Of a DNA stretch of 64,000 bases, positions 26,044 to 33,919 are shown piece by piece. The DNA is taken from contig JACRER010000079.1 in the NCBI GenBank assembly GCA_016234365.1, positions 79,154-143,153 on the forward strand, read 5' to 3'. Every line of letters starts with the position of its first letter. Positions within the stretch are counted from its first letter, which is position 1. Both the position numbers and the translations under genes were made by a program. The DNA comes from Elusimicrobiota bacterium. Lineage in GTDB: Bacteria; Elusimicrobiota; Elusimicrobia; Elusimicrobiales; UBA9959. Below the pieces are notes generated by a model. The model made no database searches and was not told where the DNA came from. It saw only the letters and a program-made list of their open reading frames with translations.

Positions 26044-26640
26044 TTGAACGACCAGGTACAGTTAGCGGCCCTGCTGGGCAACCCGGGGCCGGGTTACGAA
26101 AAGACCCGCCACAATATCGGCTTTATGCTGGCCGACCTTGCGGCTTCCCGCCTTGCGCCCGGCAAAAGCTGGCGCGACTGGAAAGGCCTCGGCCTTTACG
26201 TCGAGTTCGAACTGGCCGGCCTGCGCCGGTTCATCCTCAAACCCCAGACCTACATGAACCTCTCCGGCCAGGCGGTGCAGAGCCTGGGCGGTTTCTACAA
26301 GGTGCCGCCGTCGGCCATCCTTACGGGCTACGACGACCTGGCCCTGCCCTTCGGCAAGCTGCGCCTGCGCAAGGACGGCTCCGCCGGTTCGCACAACGGC
26401 ATGGCCTCGGTCATTTCGGCCGTGGGGCCGGCGTGCCCGCGGCTGCGCATGGGCATTGGCCCGCGCCCGGCCCACATAGAGGGCAAGGATTTCGTGCTTT
26501 CCAAATTCTCCAAGGAAGAGGGGGGGCGGCTGCCCGAGTTCCTGGGCCTGGCCTGCGACGCGCTGGCGTCGGTGCTGCGCGATGGCGTAGTGACGGCCAT
26601 GAACCGCTTTAACCATGACAACGATAAACCCGTACATTAA
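26044..26640 (+). CDS. pth: Peptidyl-tRNA hydrolase
   Basis: A 198-residue enzyme releasing peptides from drop-off peptidyl-tRNA. AALLGNPGPGYEKTRHNIGFMLAD carries the catalytic His (RHN) and the conserved Asn; KPQTYMNLSGQAV, YDDLALPFGKLRLRKDGSAGSHNGMASVI and a C-terminal helix follow. The start is a TTG at 26044 with a GGGGG ribosome site 5 bases before it; no ATG precedes the conserved N-terminus. The next gene's start lies inside its 3' end. Confidence 0.95.
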   Translation: MNDQVQLAALLGNPGPGYEKTRHNIGFMLADLAASRLAPGKSWRDWKGLGLYVEFELAGLRRFILKPQTYMNLSGQAVQSLGGFYKVPPSAILTGYDDLALPFGKLRLRKDGSAGSHNGMASVISAVGPACPRLRMGIGPRPAHIEGKDFVLSKFSKEEGGRLPEFLGLACDALASVLRDGVVTAMNRFNHDNDKPVH

Positions 26641-26845
26641 GGTATTCTTCGGCCTGCTGTTCATCCTGCTGGGGCTGGGCTACATCTACAGGCCCGACGC
26701 CATAGAGCGGGTGAACCGGCTTATAAAAGAGACGTTCCTCAACGACTCCTACGTGGCGCTGCACCGCAGGAACTGGGGCTTCCTGCTGCTGCTCTTGGGC
26801 GGGGTGCTGGTCTACATGGGTGCCAGCAGGGCGCTGGGCAAGTAG
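26615..26845 (+). CDS. Small two-helix membrane protein
   Basis: A 76-residue predicted inner-membrane protein with two hydrophobic segments (YIKVFFGLLFILLGLGYIY and WGFLLLLLGGVLVYMGAS) around a polar loop rich in Arg/Asn. Its ATG lies inside the end of pth (overlap of 26 bases, different frame), which suggests coupled translation. It matches no family I recognise. The balanced hydrophobic/charged pattern and position support a real gene. Confidence 0.7.
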   Translation: MTTINPYIKVFFGLLFILLGLGYIYRPDAIERVNRLIKETFLNDSYVALHRRNWGFLLLLLGGVLVYMGASRALGK

Positions 26846-26942
26846 GCCTTTAGGCCCTTGGCTTTGGCGCGCGGTGAGGCTACACTATAGCGTGAGATTT
26901 CGGCGGCCCGGGGGGGCCGGAACATTCGGTGGTGGGGGGAAT

Positions 26943-27122
26943 ATGACCTGGGAAGAAATAGGTAAAAAATACGAGCAGGATACCAAGCTGGCGAGGCCCG
27001 AGAAGAAGGCCCCGAAGCTGGCCAAGAACTGGGACAACCTCGTGAAGTCCACGGATAAACTGGTGTGGCTCTTCGCTATGTCCAACGGCGGGCGGCCGCC
27101 GGCCAAGAACAGCGGCACCTGA
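26943..27122 (+). CDS. Small basic hypothetical protein
   Basis: A 59-residue Lys-rich protein (MTWEEIGKKYEQDTKLARPEKKAPKLAKNWDNLVKSTDKLVWLFAMSNGG) starting at an ATG with a GGTGGGGGGAA ribosome site; the frame is open upstream but without coding character. No domain is recognised. It ends before a convergent terminator. Real but of unknown function. Confidence 0.6.
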   Translation: MTWEEIGKKYEQDTKLARPEKKAPKLAKNWDNLVKSTDKLVWLFAMSNGGRPPAKNSGT

Positions 27123-27137
27123 CGGATAAAAGAAAGA

Positions 27138-27174
27138 CGCCGGCGCGGGCCCCACGGGGAGCCGCCGGCGTTCT
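27138..27174. terminator. Bidirectional terminator between convergent genes
   Basis: CGCCGGCG at 27138-27145 and 27163-27170 form an 8-bp stem extended by A-T pairing, with an inner CCCC/GGGG stem. On the plus strand it is followed by TTCTTATTT; on the minus strand by TCTTTCTTTT. It serves both the 26943 gene and the minus-strand gene at 27174. Confidence 0.75.
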
Positions 27175-27599
27175 TATTTGGCCAGGCCGTCCAGGGTGAT
27201 CTCGGAACCTTTGCTGATGATCCACACGCCGTTATTCATTTGGCCGCGCAGGTCGCCGCGCTTTATGGCGCCAAGCTGGCCGTGCGTGTTGAGGGCCGCT
27301 TCAAGGTAGACGCGGCGCGTAAGCAGGTCCGGCATGATGAGGCTGGAGGGGCCGATATCGAACCGCGCCGGGAATACCGGGTTGATGATCTTCTTCACGG
27401 CCACGGGGACGCCGCCGTCGTTGCGTACCACCACGAAGAGCATGCTGTTGGACCCCGGCAGGGCCGTAAGCAGGTCCGGCCGGATACTTACCGTGCCCGA
27501 GGCGCGGAACAGGTACTTCAGGGTAGCCGGGTAGGCGAACTTCCAGCCCGTGAACAGCGCGGCGGCGAGCGCGGCCAGTACCAGCAGTTTCCTTAGCAT
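27174..27599 (-). CDS. Membrane-anchored protein with CycH/CcmI-type Ig-like domain
   Basis: A 141-residue protein with an N-terminal membrane anchor or signal (MLRKLLVLAALAAALFTGWKFAY). The rest matches the pattern of the C-terminal domain of cytochrome c maturation protein CcmI/CycH: a strand with LFVVVRNDGGVPVAVKK, then F.IGP...MPDLLTRRVYLEAALNTHGQ and GDLRGQ. In CcmI this domain binds apocytochrome c on the periplasmic side. Here it lacks TPR repeats and stands alone; no other ccm genes are in the window. The family link rests on my recall of the motif and is moderate. Confidence 0.6.
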   Translation of the reverse strand: MLRKLLVLAALAAALFTGWKFAYPATLKYLFRASGTVSIRPDLLTALPGSNSMLFVVVRNDGGVPVAVKKIINPVFPARFDIGPSSLIMPDLLTRRVYLEAALNTHGQLGAIKRGDLRGQMNNGVWIISKGSEITLDGLAK

Positions 27600-27698
27600 T
27601 CCATAATTCTATAAAAGTTCCCGTTCCCGGCCAAAACGGCCGGGCGCCCGCCTATGACACATTCTGTTAATAATCATTTAACATTCCTTTTATTGCCT

Positions 27699-27714
27699 TA
27701 TACGGGCCCGTATA
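27699..27714. promoter_or_regulatory. Perfect 16-bp palindrome upstream of the coiled-coil operon
   Basis: TATACGGGCCCGTATA is a perfect 16-bp inverted repeat 34 bases before the start of the large coiled-coil gene, in an AT-rich promoter-like stretch (TTGCCT at 27693 and TATA-like boxes around it). Size and place fit an operator for a dimeric regulator. No regulator gene is adjacent. Confidence 0.55.
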
Positions 27715-27748
27715 TTAGACTTGATATAGAGCGGTAAAAGGACTAACT

Positions 27749-30700
27749 ATGGCGAACGAATACGGCGAACTCGAACAGCTTGTAAACGACGTGACCAGCC
27801 TGGACACGGCGCGCATGACGCTGCGCTGGGCCCTGGAACGGCTCAACACGATAGAAAAAGAGAAGGCCGACCTCAAGAAGAACCTGGCCCTTGCCGAGGA
27901 AACTTCCAAGAAACTGCAGCTCAAGGATTCCTCGCTGCAGGACGCCTACACCGCCCGCTCCAAGACGCTCGAGGAAAAAGAGGATTTCTACACCAAGCTC
28001 GAGGCTACCATGTCGCTGTTGGGCGAGGGGAAGCTGGACATCCAGCAGCTGCTCAAGAAAGAGGCCAAGCTGGATTCCCTGCGCAAGAACCTGGAGAACG
28101 AATACCAGGAAAAATTCGACGACCTGGACCGCAACCAGCGCTCCGTGATAGAGCGCTGGAACGCCCGCCTGCTGGAAGTGGAGAGCCAGTATGCCGGCCG
28201 CCTGACGGACGCCCAGAAAAAATACGATTCGCTCCGCTCCGAGCTGGAGACCGAGTACCAGGCCCGGATGACGTCCCTGCAGACCTCGTTCAAGAGCCGC
28301 GAAAAAGAGCTGGGCTCCCGGATAGAGGCGCTGGAAGGCAGCGTGAAGAACGCCGAAGACAAGGTGGAAGCCCGCCGCAAAGCCCTGGAATCCGAATACC
28401 TGCTCAAGCAGCGCGAGATAGAGGAGAATTACCGCAAGGTAAAGGCTTCCCTCGAAGCCAATTTCGACGACAAACTTCGTGCCATGGATTCCGACCACAT
28501 GGCGCAGGTGCGCTCGCTGGAAGCTTCCTGGCAGACCGAGCGCAACCGCCTGCTGGAAGAGCAGCGCGTGCGCGAAGACCAGTTCGCCTCGGCGCAGACC
28601 CGCCTGGCCGAAGTGGAGAACCGCCTGGCCGCGCAGCAGGAGATGCACCACTCCGAACTGCTGAAGGTCATTACCGAGAAGGAGAACGCTTTCAGGGCGC
28701 AGGTTGCGGAACTGGAAAAGGAAAAGGCGCAGAAAGAAGCCACCGTCAAAGAACTTATCGTGAGGCTGGAGCAGAAGTCCACCGGCTGGGCCGCCGAGCG
28801 CGCCGCGCTGGAGGCCGAGTTCGGCCTGAAGCTGGCCGGTATAGAATCCGTCATGAACGAGCGGGTTTCTTCGCTGGCAAGCGCGCTTTCCGCCAAGGAG
28901 CAGGAACTGGAAGCCGTCGCAGAACGTCACCGCGCCGAACTGGTGGAACGGGTCCAGGCCGGCGAGGCCTCTTTCCGCGCCAGGCTGGAAACTTTCGAGG
29001 AGGAAAAGAGGTCCTATAATGAAACTATAAAGAATCTGGCCATCAGGCTGGAGGACGCCGCCCGCGCCGCGGCCATGGAGAAAGAGAATTTCCGCAGCGA
29101 GCTGGCCGACCTGTCCGCCAAGGCCGAAGCTAAGGCCGAGGACCGCAACGCCGTGGTGCGGGCCGATTACGAGGCGCGCAAAGCCGACCTGGAAAAGAAT
29201 TTCGCTGCGCGCTACGAAGACAGGGTGCGCGCCCTTGAGGCCGAAAAGGCCCGCATGGCCGAAGCGCTGGCCGAGCGCGAAAAGCAGCTGGACGCGGCCT
29301 TTAAGGAAGCGCGCCAGCTGGATACCGCGCTGGCCGGAGTGCGCATGCGCGCGGCCGAAGAGAAGACGCTTTTGACCCGCGATTACGAGCGGGAGATGGT
29401 CTCGGCGATGAAGAACGCCGAGGACGCCGCCCGGGCCCGCGACGCCGAGCTGCGCGCGGAGTTAGAAGTGCTGCGCAACGAACTGTCCGAAAAGGACCGC
29501 CTGCTGTCGCAGGAAAAGGGACGGCTGGTGGCCGAACTTTCCAAGGCGTCGCTGGACGCGCATAACCGCGGCGAGGAACGCGCCGCCGCCGTGAGGTCAG
29601 AATACGAAGCCAAGCTCTCGTCGCTGGAAGCCTCGGTAGAGAACCGGATGGCGGAACTGAAGCAGACCATCGCGGCCAAAGAGGCGCTGCTGGAGGATTC
29701 CTTCAAGGCCCGCGAGGCCGCGGAAAAAACCTTGAAGGCCGCCTTCGAGGCCGAGAAGGCGGGGTGGACGCAAGAGCGTGCCCGCATGGCGGCCGATTTT
29801 GACAAGCGCCTGGCGGAAATAGAGGCTGGCCTGGTGGACAGGACCGCCGGGATACGCGCGGATTACGAACTGCGCAAGGCGGACCTGGAGAAGGATTTTG
29901 CGGCCCGGTATGGCGACAGGCTTAAGGCGCTGGAGGCCGAGAAGGCCCGCATGGCCGAAGCGCTGGCCGAGCGCGAGGGGCAGTTGGAAGCCTCTTTCAA
30001 GGAAGCGCAGGAACTGGACTCGGCGCTGGCCGGGCTGCGCATGCGCGCCGCCGAAGAGAAGACCATCCTGTCGCGCGATTACGAGCGGGAAATGACCGCG
30101 GCGCTGAAGAACGCCGAGGACGCCGCCCGGGTGCGCGACGCCGGGTTGCGCTCTGACATAGAGGCGCTGCGCGGCGAACTGGTAGAAAAGGACCGCCTGC
30201 TGTCGCAGGAAAAGGGCCGGCTGGTGGCCGAACTTTCCAAGGCGTCGCTGGACGCGCATAACCGCAGCGAGGAACGCTCCTCCGCGGTAAAAGCCGAGTA
30301 CGAGGCCAGGCTGGCCTCCCTGGAGGCCGCCGCGGAGAGCCGCGAGGAGGAACTGCGCCAGGCCATAGCGGCGAAAGAGGCGCTGCTGGAACGGGCCCTT
30401 GCCGAGAGGGCCGCCGCCGAGGCCTCGGTCAGGTCTGAATTCGAACGCAAACGTTCGGCGCTGGAAGAGGCTCTGGCCGCCCGCGCCGCCACCCTGGAAG
30501 CGGATTACGCCTCGCACAAAGAGCGCCTGGCCGCCGAACTGGCCGCCCGGACCGACGCCGTGCAGGCCGAAGCCGCCGCCAAGGCGGAACTGGAGCGCGG
30601 CAACTGGGCCGCCGAGCGCTCGCGCATAGAGCGCGCGCTGGAGGAAACTTCCTCCAATTTCCGCGCCGCACAGAAGGATATAGCCGAACTGAACAAGGGG

Positions 30701-31867
30701 CTGCGCAAGGCCGAAGAATTCAACGCGCAGCGCGAAGCCGAACTCAGCCACGAGCTGATGGAGGCCAAGTCCAATTTCGACAAGGAGCTGGCCTACCGCG
30801 TGAAGGACGCCGTTGGCATCCAGACCGCGCACCTGGTGGAGTCGCTGGAATCCTCCAAGGCGAAACAGGAAGAGCTTTATAAACACCTCGAAGCCAAGGA
30901 CGAGGCCATCCGCTCCATGCGGGCCGAAGCCGAGGAGAACCGCCGGATCTACGAGAACAAGATCCTGGACGCCAGCTCCGGCGCGCTGAAAGAGCGCCGC
31001 GAGGAACTGGAGCGCCACTACGCCGCCAAGTCCGCCGCGCTGGAAGAGGAGATGTCTTCCTTCCGCCGCATCATGGAGGCCGAGAACGAGGCGCTGCGCG
31101 CCGCTATGGAGCAGGCCCGCGAGGAAGTGCTGTCCGCCAATAAGCGCGCCGACGACACCTTCAACGACATGCTGAAGGCCTCCAAGGCCGTGCAGGAGGA
31201 GAAACTGGAGATCAACCGCCTGCGCACCGACGAATTCAACGCGGCCGTGACAGAGGCCGTGCGCAAGGCCACCGAGTCCACCGCGCAGAAACTGCGCCAC
31301 TCCGAGGCCGAACTGGTGCGCATCCAGGAAGTTAACCGCGACGAAGTCAACCTGCTGACCGAGGCCTTCAATAAGGAGAAGGACCGCATGCTCGAAGAGA
31401 TAGTGCGCCGCGAGAACTACCTGGAATCCGCCGACCTGAAGATCCAGGAGCAGGAGCAGCAGATGGCGGCGCTGCGCCAGAACTCCTCGGTGGACCTGAT
31501 GCGCCACGTGTCCGAGCAGGACAAGCGCTTCCGCGACATCGTTACCGCGGAGAAGGCCCGCTACGAGGCCCGCATAAAGCAGATGGAAGAGCTGCTGGCC
31601 GCCAAGGAACGCCTGCTGGCCGACAGCGAGCGCGTCTACCGGCAGAAACAGGTGGAACTGGACAGCCTGCACTCAGAACTTAACGCCAGCGTCAGCCGCT
31701 TCAACGAGGACCTCTTCGCCCAGCGCCAGGCGCTCAGCGAGAAAGAAAAGAGCATCACGGACCTGCGCCTGAAGCTGGAGAAGGACTACGGCGCCAAGGC
31801 GGCGGACCTGGAGAAGATGAAGACCGAACTCGCCCACGCGATCATGGACTATAAGAACAGGAAATAA
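27749..31867 (+). CDS. Very long coiled-coil protein with internal duplication
   Basis: A 1372-residue protein that is predicted coiled coil from about residue 30 to the end, with heptads rich in Ala, Glu, Lys, Arg and Leu and no Pro/Gly breaks of note. There is no signal peptide or membrane segment, so it is probably cytoplasmic. A 232-residue period is duplicated in tandem (two copies of DYE.RKADLEK.FAARY.DR, then EKDRLLSQEKGRLVAELSKA, starting at nt 29165 and 29861). The DNA of parts of both copies is nearly identical, so the duplication is recent or homogenised. No ATPase head (as in SMC) is present. An AAAGGA ribosome site precedes the ATG. The next two genes (a coiled coil and a membrane protein) follow within 2 bases or overlap. 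A filament, scaffold or polar organiser is likely; no family is recognised. Confidence 0.85.
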   Translation: MANEYGELEQLVNDVTSLDTARMTLRWALERLNTIEKEKADLKKNLALAEETSKKLQLKDSSLQDAYTARSKTLEEKEDFYTKLEATMSLLGEGKLDIQQLLKKEAKLDSLRKNLENEYQEKFDDLDRNQRSVIERWNARLLEVESQYAGRLTDAQKKYDSLRSELETEYQARMTSLQTSFKSREKELGSRIEALEGSVKNAEDKVEARRKALESEYLLKQREIEENYRKVKASLEANFDDKLRAMDSDHMAQVRSLEASWQTERNRLLEEQRVREDQFASAQTRLAEVENRLAAQQEMHHSELLKVITEKENAFRAQVAELEKEKAQKEATVKELIVRLEQKSTGWAAERAALEAEFGLKLAGIESVMNERVSSLASALSAKEQELEAVAERHRAELVERVQAGEASFRARLETFEEEKRSYNETIKNLAIRLEDAARAAAMEKENFRSELADLSAKAEAKAEDRNAVVRADYEARKADLEKNFAARYEDRVRALEAEKARMAEALAEREKQLDAAFKEARQLDTALAGVRMRAAEEKTLLTRDYEREMVSAMKNAEDAARARDAELRAELEVLRNELSEKDRLLSQEKGRLVAELSKASLDAHNRGEERAAAVRSEYEAKLSSLEASVENRMAELKQTIAAKEALLEDSFKAREAAEKTLKAAFEAEKAGWTQERARMAADFDKRLAEIEAGLVDRTAGIRADYELRKADLEKDFAARYGDRLKALEAEKARMAEALAEREGQLEASFKEAQELDSALAGLRMRAAEEKTILSRDYEREMTAALKNAEDAARVRDAGLRSDIEALRGELVEKDRLLSQEKGRLVAELSKASLDAHNRSEERSSAVKAEYEARLASLEAAAESREEELRQAIAAKEALLERALAERAAAEASVRSEFERKRSALEEALAARAATLEADYASHKERLAAELAARTDAVQAEAAAKAELERGNWAAERSRIERALEETSSNFRAAQKDIAELNKGLRKAEEFNAQREAELSHELMEAKSNFDKELAYRVKDAVGIQTAHLVESLESSKAKQEELYKHLEAKDEAIRSMRAEAEENRRIYENKILDASSGALKERREELERHYAAKSAALEEEMSSFRRIMEAENEALRAAMEQAREEVLSANKRADDTFNDMLKASKAVQEEKLEINRLRTDEFNAAVTEAVRKATESTAQKLRHSEAELVRIQEVNRDEVNLLTEAFNKEKDRMLEEIVRRENYLESADLKIQEQEQQMAALRQNSSVDLMRHVSEQDKRFRDIVTAEKARYEARIKQMEELLAAKERLLADSERVYRQKQVELDSLHSELNASVSRFNEDLFAQRQALSEKEKSITDLRLKLEKDYGAKAADLEKMKTELAHAIMDYKNRK
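29165..30560 (+). repeat. 696-bp in-frame tandem duplication inside the coiled-coil gene
   Basis: Two copies start at about 29165 and 29861, 696 bases (232 codons) apart. The first 475 bases or so are most alike, with long stretches differing by a single base (for example around the LVAELSKASLDAHNR codons); the rest has diverged. The period keeps the frame and the heptad phase nearly intact (232 = 33 heptads plus 1). Confidence 0.8.
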
Positions 31868-31869
31868 TT

Positions 31870-32586
31870 ATGGAAAAAGAACGCGCCATACAATGCGTCC
31901 CGGTAGAACTGCTCGAACGGCTCAAGGCCCTCGGCGCCCGTCTCTGGGACGATAAGAACCCGGCTTCGGTGCACCTCAACGCGATCCTGGAGGAGTTCGA
32001 CTCCGACGTGCGGACCCTGGGGCATATAGTAAAGGAATACGAGACCGACTTCGAGGGCCGGCTGGCCATAAAGGAACGCGACCACGCCCGCAGCCAGGAA
32101 CGCCTGCGCGCCGAGACCGACGCCGCCGCCGCCCGCCTGGGCAAGCTGCAGGTGGAGCACGCCGCCGCGCTGAAGAAGGTGGAAGAACTGAAATCCACGC
32201 TGGCCGCCCGCGAAGGCGAGCTGGCCGAACTGAAGTCCAAGACCATGGAGGACGGCAGCGAGCTGAACTCCAGGTACGTGACCAGGATGCAGGAACTTTA
32301 CGACAAGGTCAACAAGAAGGAGCTGGAGATGCTGGCCCGCTGGGAAGAAAAGAACGGCGGCCTCGACGGCAAGATCCGCGAGGTCGAAACGGAGTTCGCC
32401 GCCAAGACCAAGCAGCTGGCGCTGCGCGAGAAGGCGCTGGCCGAGGACTTTAACGGCCGCAAAGCGGAGCTTATCAGGACTTTCGACAAGATCCGCGCCG
32501 ACCTGGAGGCCAGGGAGCGGGCGCTTTCGGAAAGGGAAGCTAAAAAAACTCCCAACGGCAAGCCTGCCTTTACCGAGGAAATATGA
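31870..32586 (+). CDS. Coiled-coil protein of the same operon
   Basis: A 238-residue protein. The first 60 residues (QCVPVELLERLKALGARLWDDKNPASVHLNAILEEFDSDVRTLGHIV) look like a small folded helical domain; the rest is coiled coil, ending in a short Pro-containing tail (KKTPNGKPAFTEEI). It begins 2 bases after the 1372-residue coiled-coil gene and overlaps the membrane protein gene by 4 bases, so the three are one operon. The coiled-coil part resembles its large neighbour in composition, so hetero-oligomers are plausible. No known family. Confidence 0.8.
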   Translation: MEKERAIQCVPVELLERLKALGARLWDDKNPASVHLNAILEEFDSDVRTLGHIVKEYETDFEGRLAIKERDHARSQERLRAETDAAAARLGKLQVEHAAALKKVEELKSTLAAREGELAELKSKTMEDGSELNSRYVTRMQELYDKVNKKELEMLARWEEKNGGLDGKIREVETEFAAKTKQLALREKALAEDFNGRKAELIRTFDKIRADLEARERALSEREAKKTPNGKPAFTEEI

Positions 32587-33197
32587 GCGGAACCGAAGAT
32601 CTGAAGAACCTTTTGGACCGGCTGAAGGACGAGGTGGGCCCCCTGCCGGAACCGCCGCAGCGCCGCGAGGCGCCGCCGCGGTCGGAAGTTCCCGCCGCCA
32701 GGGCGCTGCCCGCCGACGGCCAGGCGCCCAGGCGTCCGGACTATTTTCCGCGGTCCTACCGGGCCGAAGCGCCGCGCGCCCAGGCTCCCGGGCACGGCCA
32801 GCCCAACCTGGTCTGGAGCGAGAACAAAGAGACCATACTTTTCGGCATGCTGACGGCGCTGATAGCGGCGTTCGGCGGGATCCTCTCCGGCCTGGACTAC
32901 CTGGTGCTGATAGGCGGCGTGGTGTTCATGCTGTTCTCGTTCATGATGCTGTTGACGCTGTTCGGTTATTACCTTAATTCCCGCCGCAAGAGTGGAGCGC
33001 CAGACGGGCAGGGGCTGGCGGAGAAAGTGGAGGCGCTTTCGCGCAGGGTGGAGGCGCTCTCTTCCATGGCCGCCTCGGGAGGCGGGGTGGGCTACGCACC
33101 TTCGCAGGAGAAGGAACGCGAGCTGGAGCATAAAGTGGATGAGCTGCGCGTGCTGGTAAAGACGCTCTCTCGCGCGGTTGAGCAGCAGGACAGGTAA
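32583..33197 (+). CDS. Membrane protein with cytoplasmic Pro/Arg-rich N-terminus and C-terminal coiled coil
   Basis: A 204-residue protein. Residues 1-80 are Pro/Arg/Ala-rich and probably disordered. Two adjacent hydrophobic segments (ILFGMLTALIAAFGGILSGL and YLVLIGGVVFMLFSFMMLLTLFGYYL) form a membrane hairpin at about 83-133. The last 70 residues include a heptad helix (LAEKVEALSRRVEALSSM; ELEHKVDELRVLVKTLSRAVEQ). It could anchor the two coiled-coil partners to the inner membrane. It is the third gene of the operon and lies 30 bases before the polysaccharide export gene. Confidence 0.8.
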   Translation: MSGTEDLKNLLDRLKDEVGPLPEPPQRREAPPRSEVPAARALPADGQAPRRPDYFPRSYRAEAPRAQAPGHGQPNLVWSENKETILFGMLTALIAAFGGILSGLDYLVLIGGVVFMLFSFMMLLTLFGYYLNSRRKSGAPDGQGLAEKVEALSRRVEALSSMAASGGGVGYAPSQEKERELEHKVDELRVLVKTLSRAVEQQDR

Positions 33198-33216
33198 AAA
33201 CGCCCTAAATATATAT

Positions 33217-33222
33217 ATAATT
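33217..33222 (+). promoter_or_regulatory. TATAAT box just before the polysaccharide export gene
   Basis: A perfect TATAAT in an alternating AT tract ends only 5 bases before the ATG at 33228. No Shine-Dalgarno and no clear -35 are visible. If it is a real -10, the transcript would be leaderless. Confidence 0.35.
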
Positions 33223-33227
33223 ACCCT

Positions 33228-33917
33228 ATGAAGATACTCTCCCTTGCGCTGTCAATTCTGACGCTCTTCGGTTCCGTGCCGGCCTTCAGCCTGGAGCTTA
33301 CGCTGCCCGCCCCGGAAAAAGAATACTTCATAGAGGCCGGCGATATCATCAACGTCAACGTTTCCCCGGCGGACGAATTTTCCAAGGAAGTTACGGTGCA
33401 GCCGGACGGGACCATAGAGATCCCGCTGCTGGGGTCCCTTAAGGCCTCGGGACTGAAGGCCGACGACCTGGCCAAGCAGCTGACCGCCAAATTCTCCAAG
33501 TACGTGGCTAACCCCAGCATCACGATCAACGTGCGCAAGTTCGCCTCCAATAAGGTGGCGGTGATAGGGCAGATAACCAGCCCCGGTTACTACGAGTACC
33601 GCGAGGGTATGCGCCTGCTGGACCTGGTGGCGCAGGCTTCCGGCCCGCAGGATTACGCCCGGTCGGCCAAGGTGCGCATCTACCGCCGCACGCCCGGCCC
33701 CGACGGTAAATTCACCGAGCAGGTCATTAAGGCCGACCTCGGCGCGGTGCTGGACGGCAAAATGGACAAGAACATCCAGCTGCTCAACGGGGACATAGTC
33801 TACATCCCGAAGAAACCTTTTTACAAGACCGCCAAGTGGATAACCGATAATTTCCTGCCGTGGGCCACGCTGTTCACCTTTGCGGTAACGGCGAGCATTG
33901 TGGCGAGGAAGAACTGA
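33228..33917 (+). CDS. Polysaccharide export protein (Wza/OtnA-like)
   Basis: A 229-residue exported protein of the outer-membrane polysaccharide export family. Signal peptide MKILSLALSILTLFGSVPAFS without a lipobox. The Poly_export domain follows (YFIEAGDIINVNVSPADEFSKEVTVQPDGTIEIPLLGSLKASGL), then an SLBB domain (KVAVIGQITSPGYYEYREGMRLLDLVAQASG) and a C-terminal hydrophobic helix (FLPWATLFTFAVTASIVARKN), as in short Wza-like proteins whose C-terminal helix crosses the outer membrane. It opens the polysaccharide locus; the Wzc-like gene starts 2 bases later. Confidence 0.92.
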   Translation: MKILSLALSILTLFGSVPAFSLELTLPAPEKEYFIEAGDIINVNVSPADEFSKEVTVQPDGTIEIPLLGSLKASGLKADDLAKQLTAKFSKYVANPSITINVRKFASNKVAVIGQITSPGYYEYREGMRLLDLVAQASGPQDYARSAKVRIYRRTPGPDGKFTEQVIKADLGAVLDGKMDKNIQLLNGDIVYIPKKPFYKTAKWITDNFLPWATLFTFAVTASIVARKN

Positions 33918-33919
33918 GC

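Noticed and set aside
29597-31672. 691-residue minus-strand open frame inside the coiled-coil gene
   Set aside because: A mirror of the strongly biased coiled-coil codons (Leu/Gln/Gly/Arg-rich); no start context or domain.
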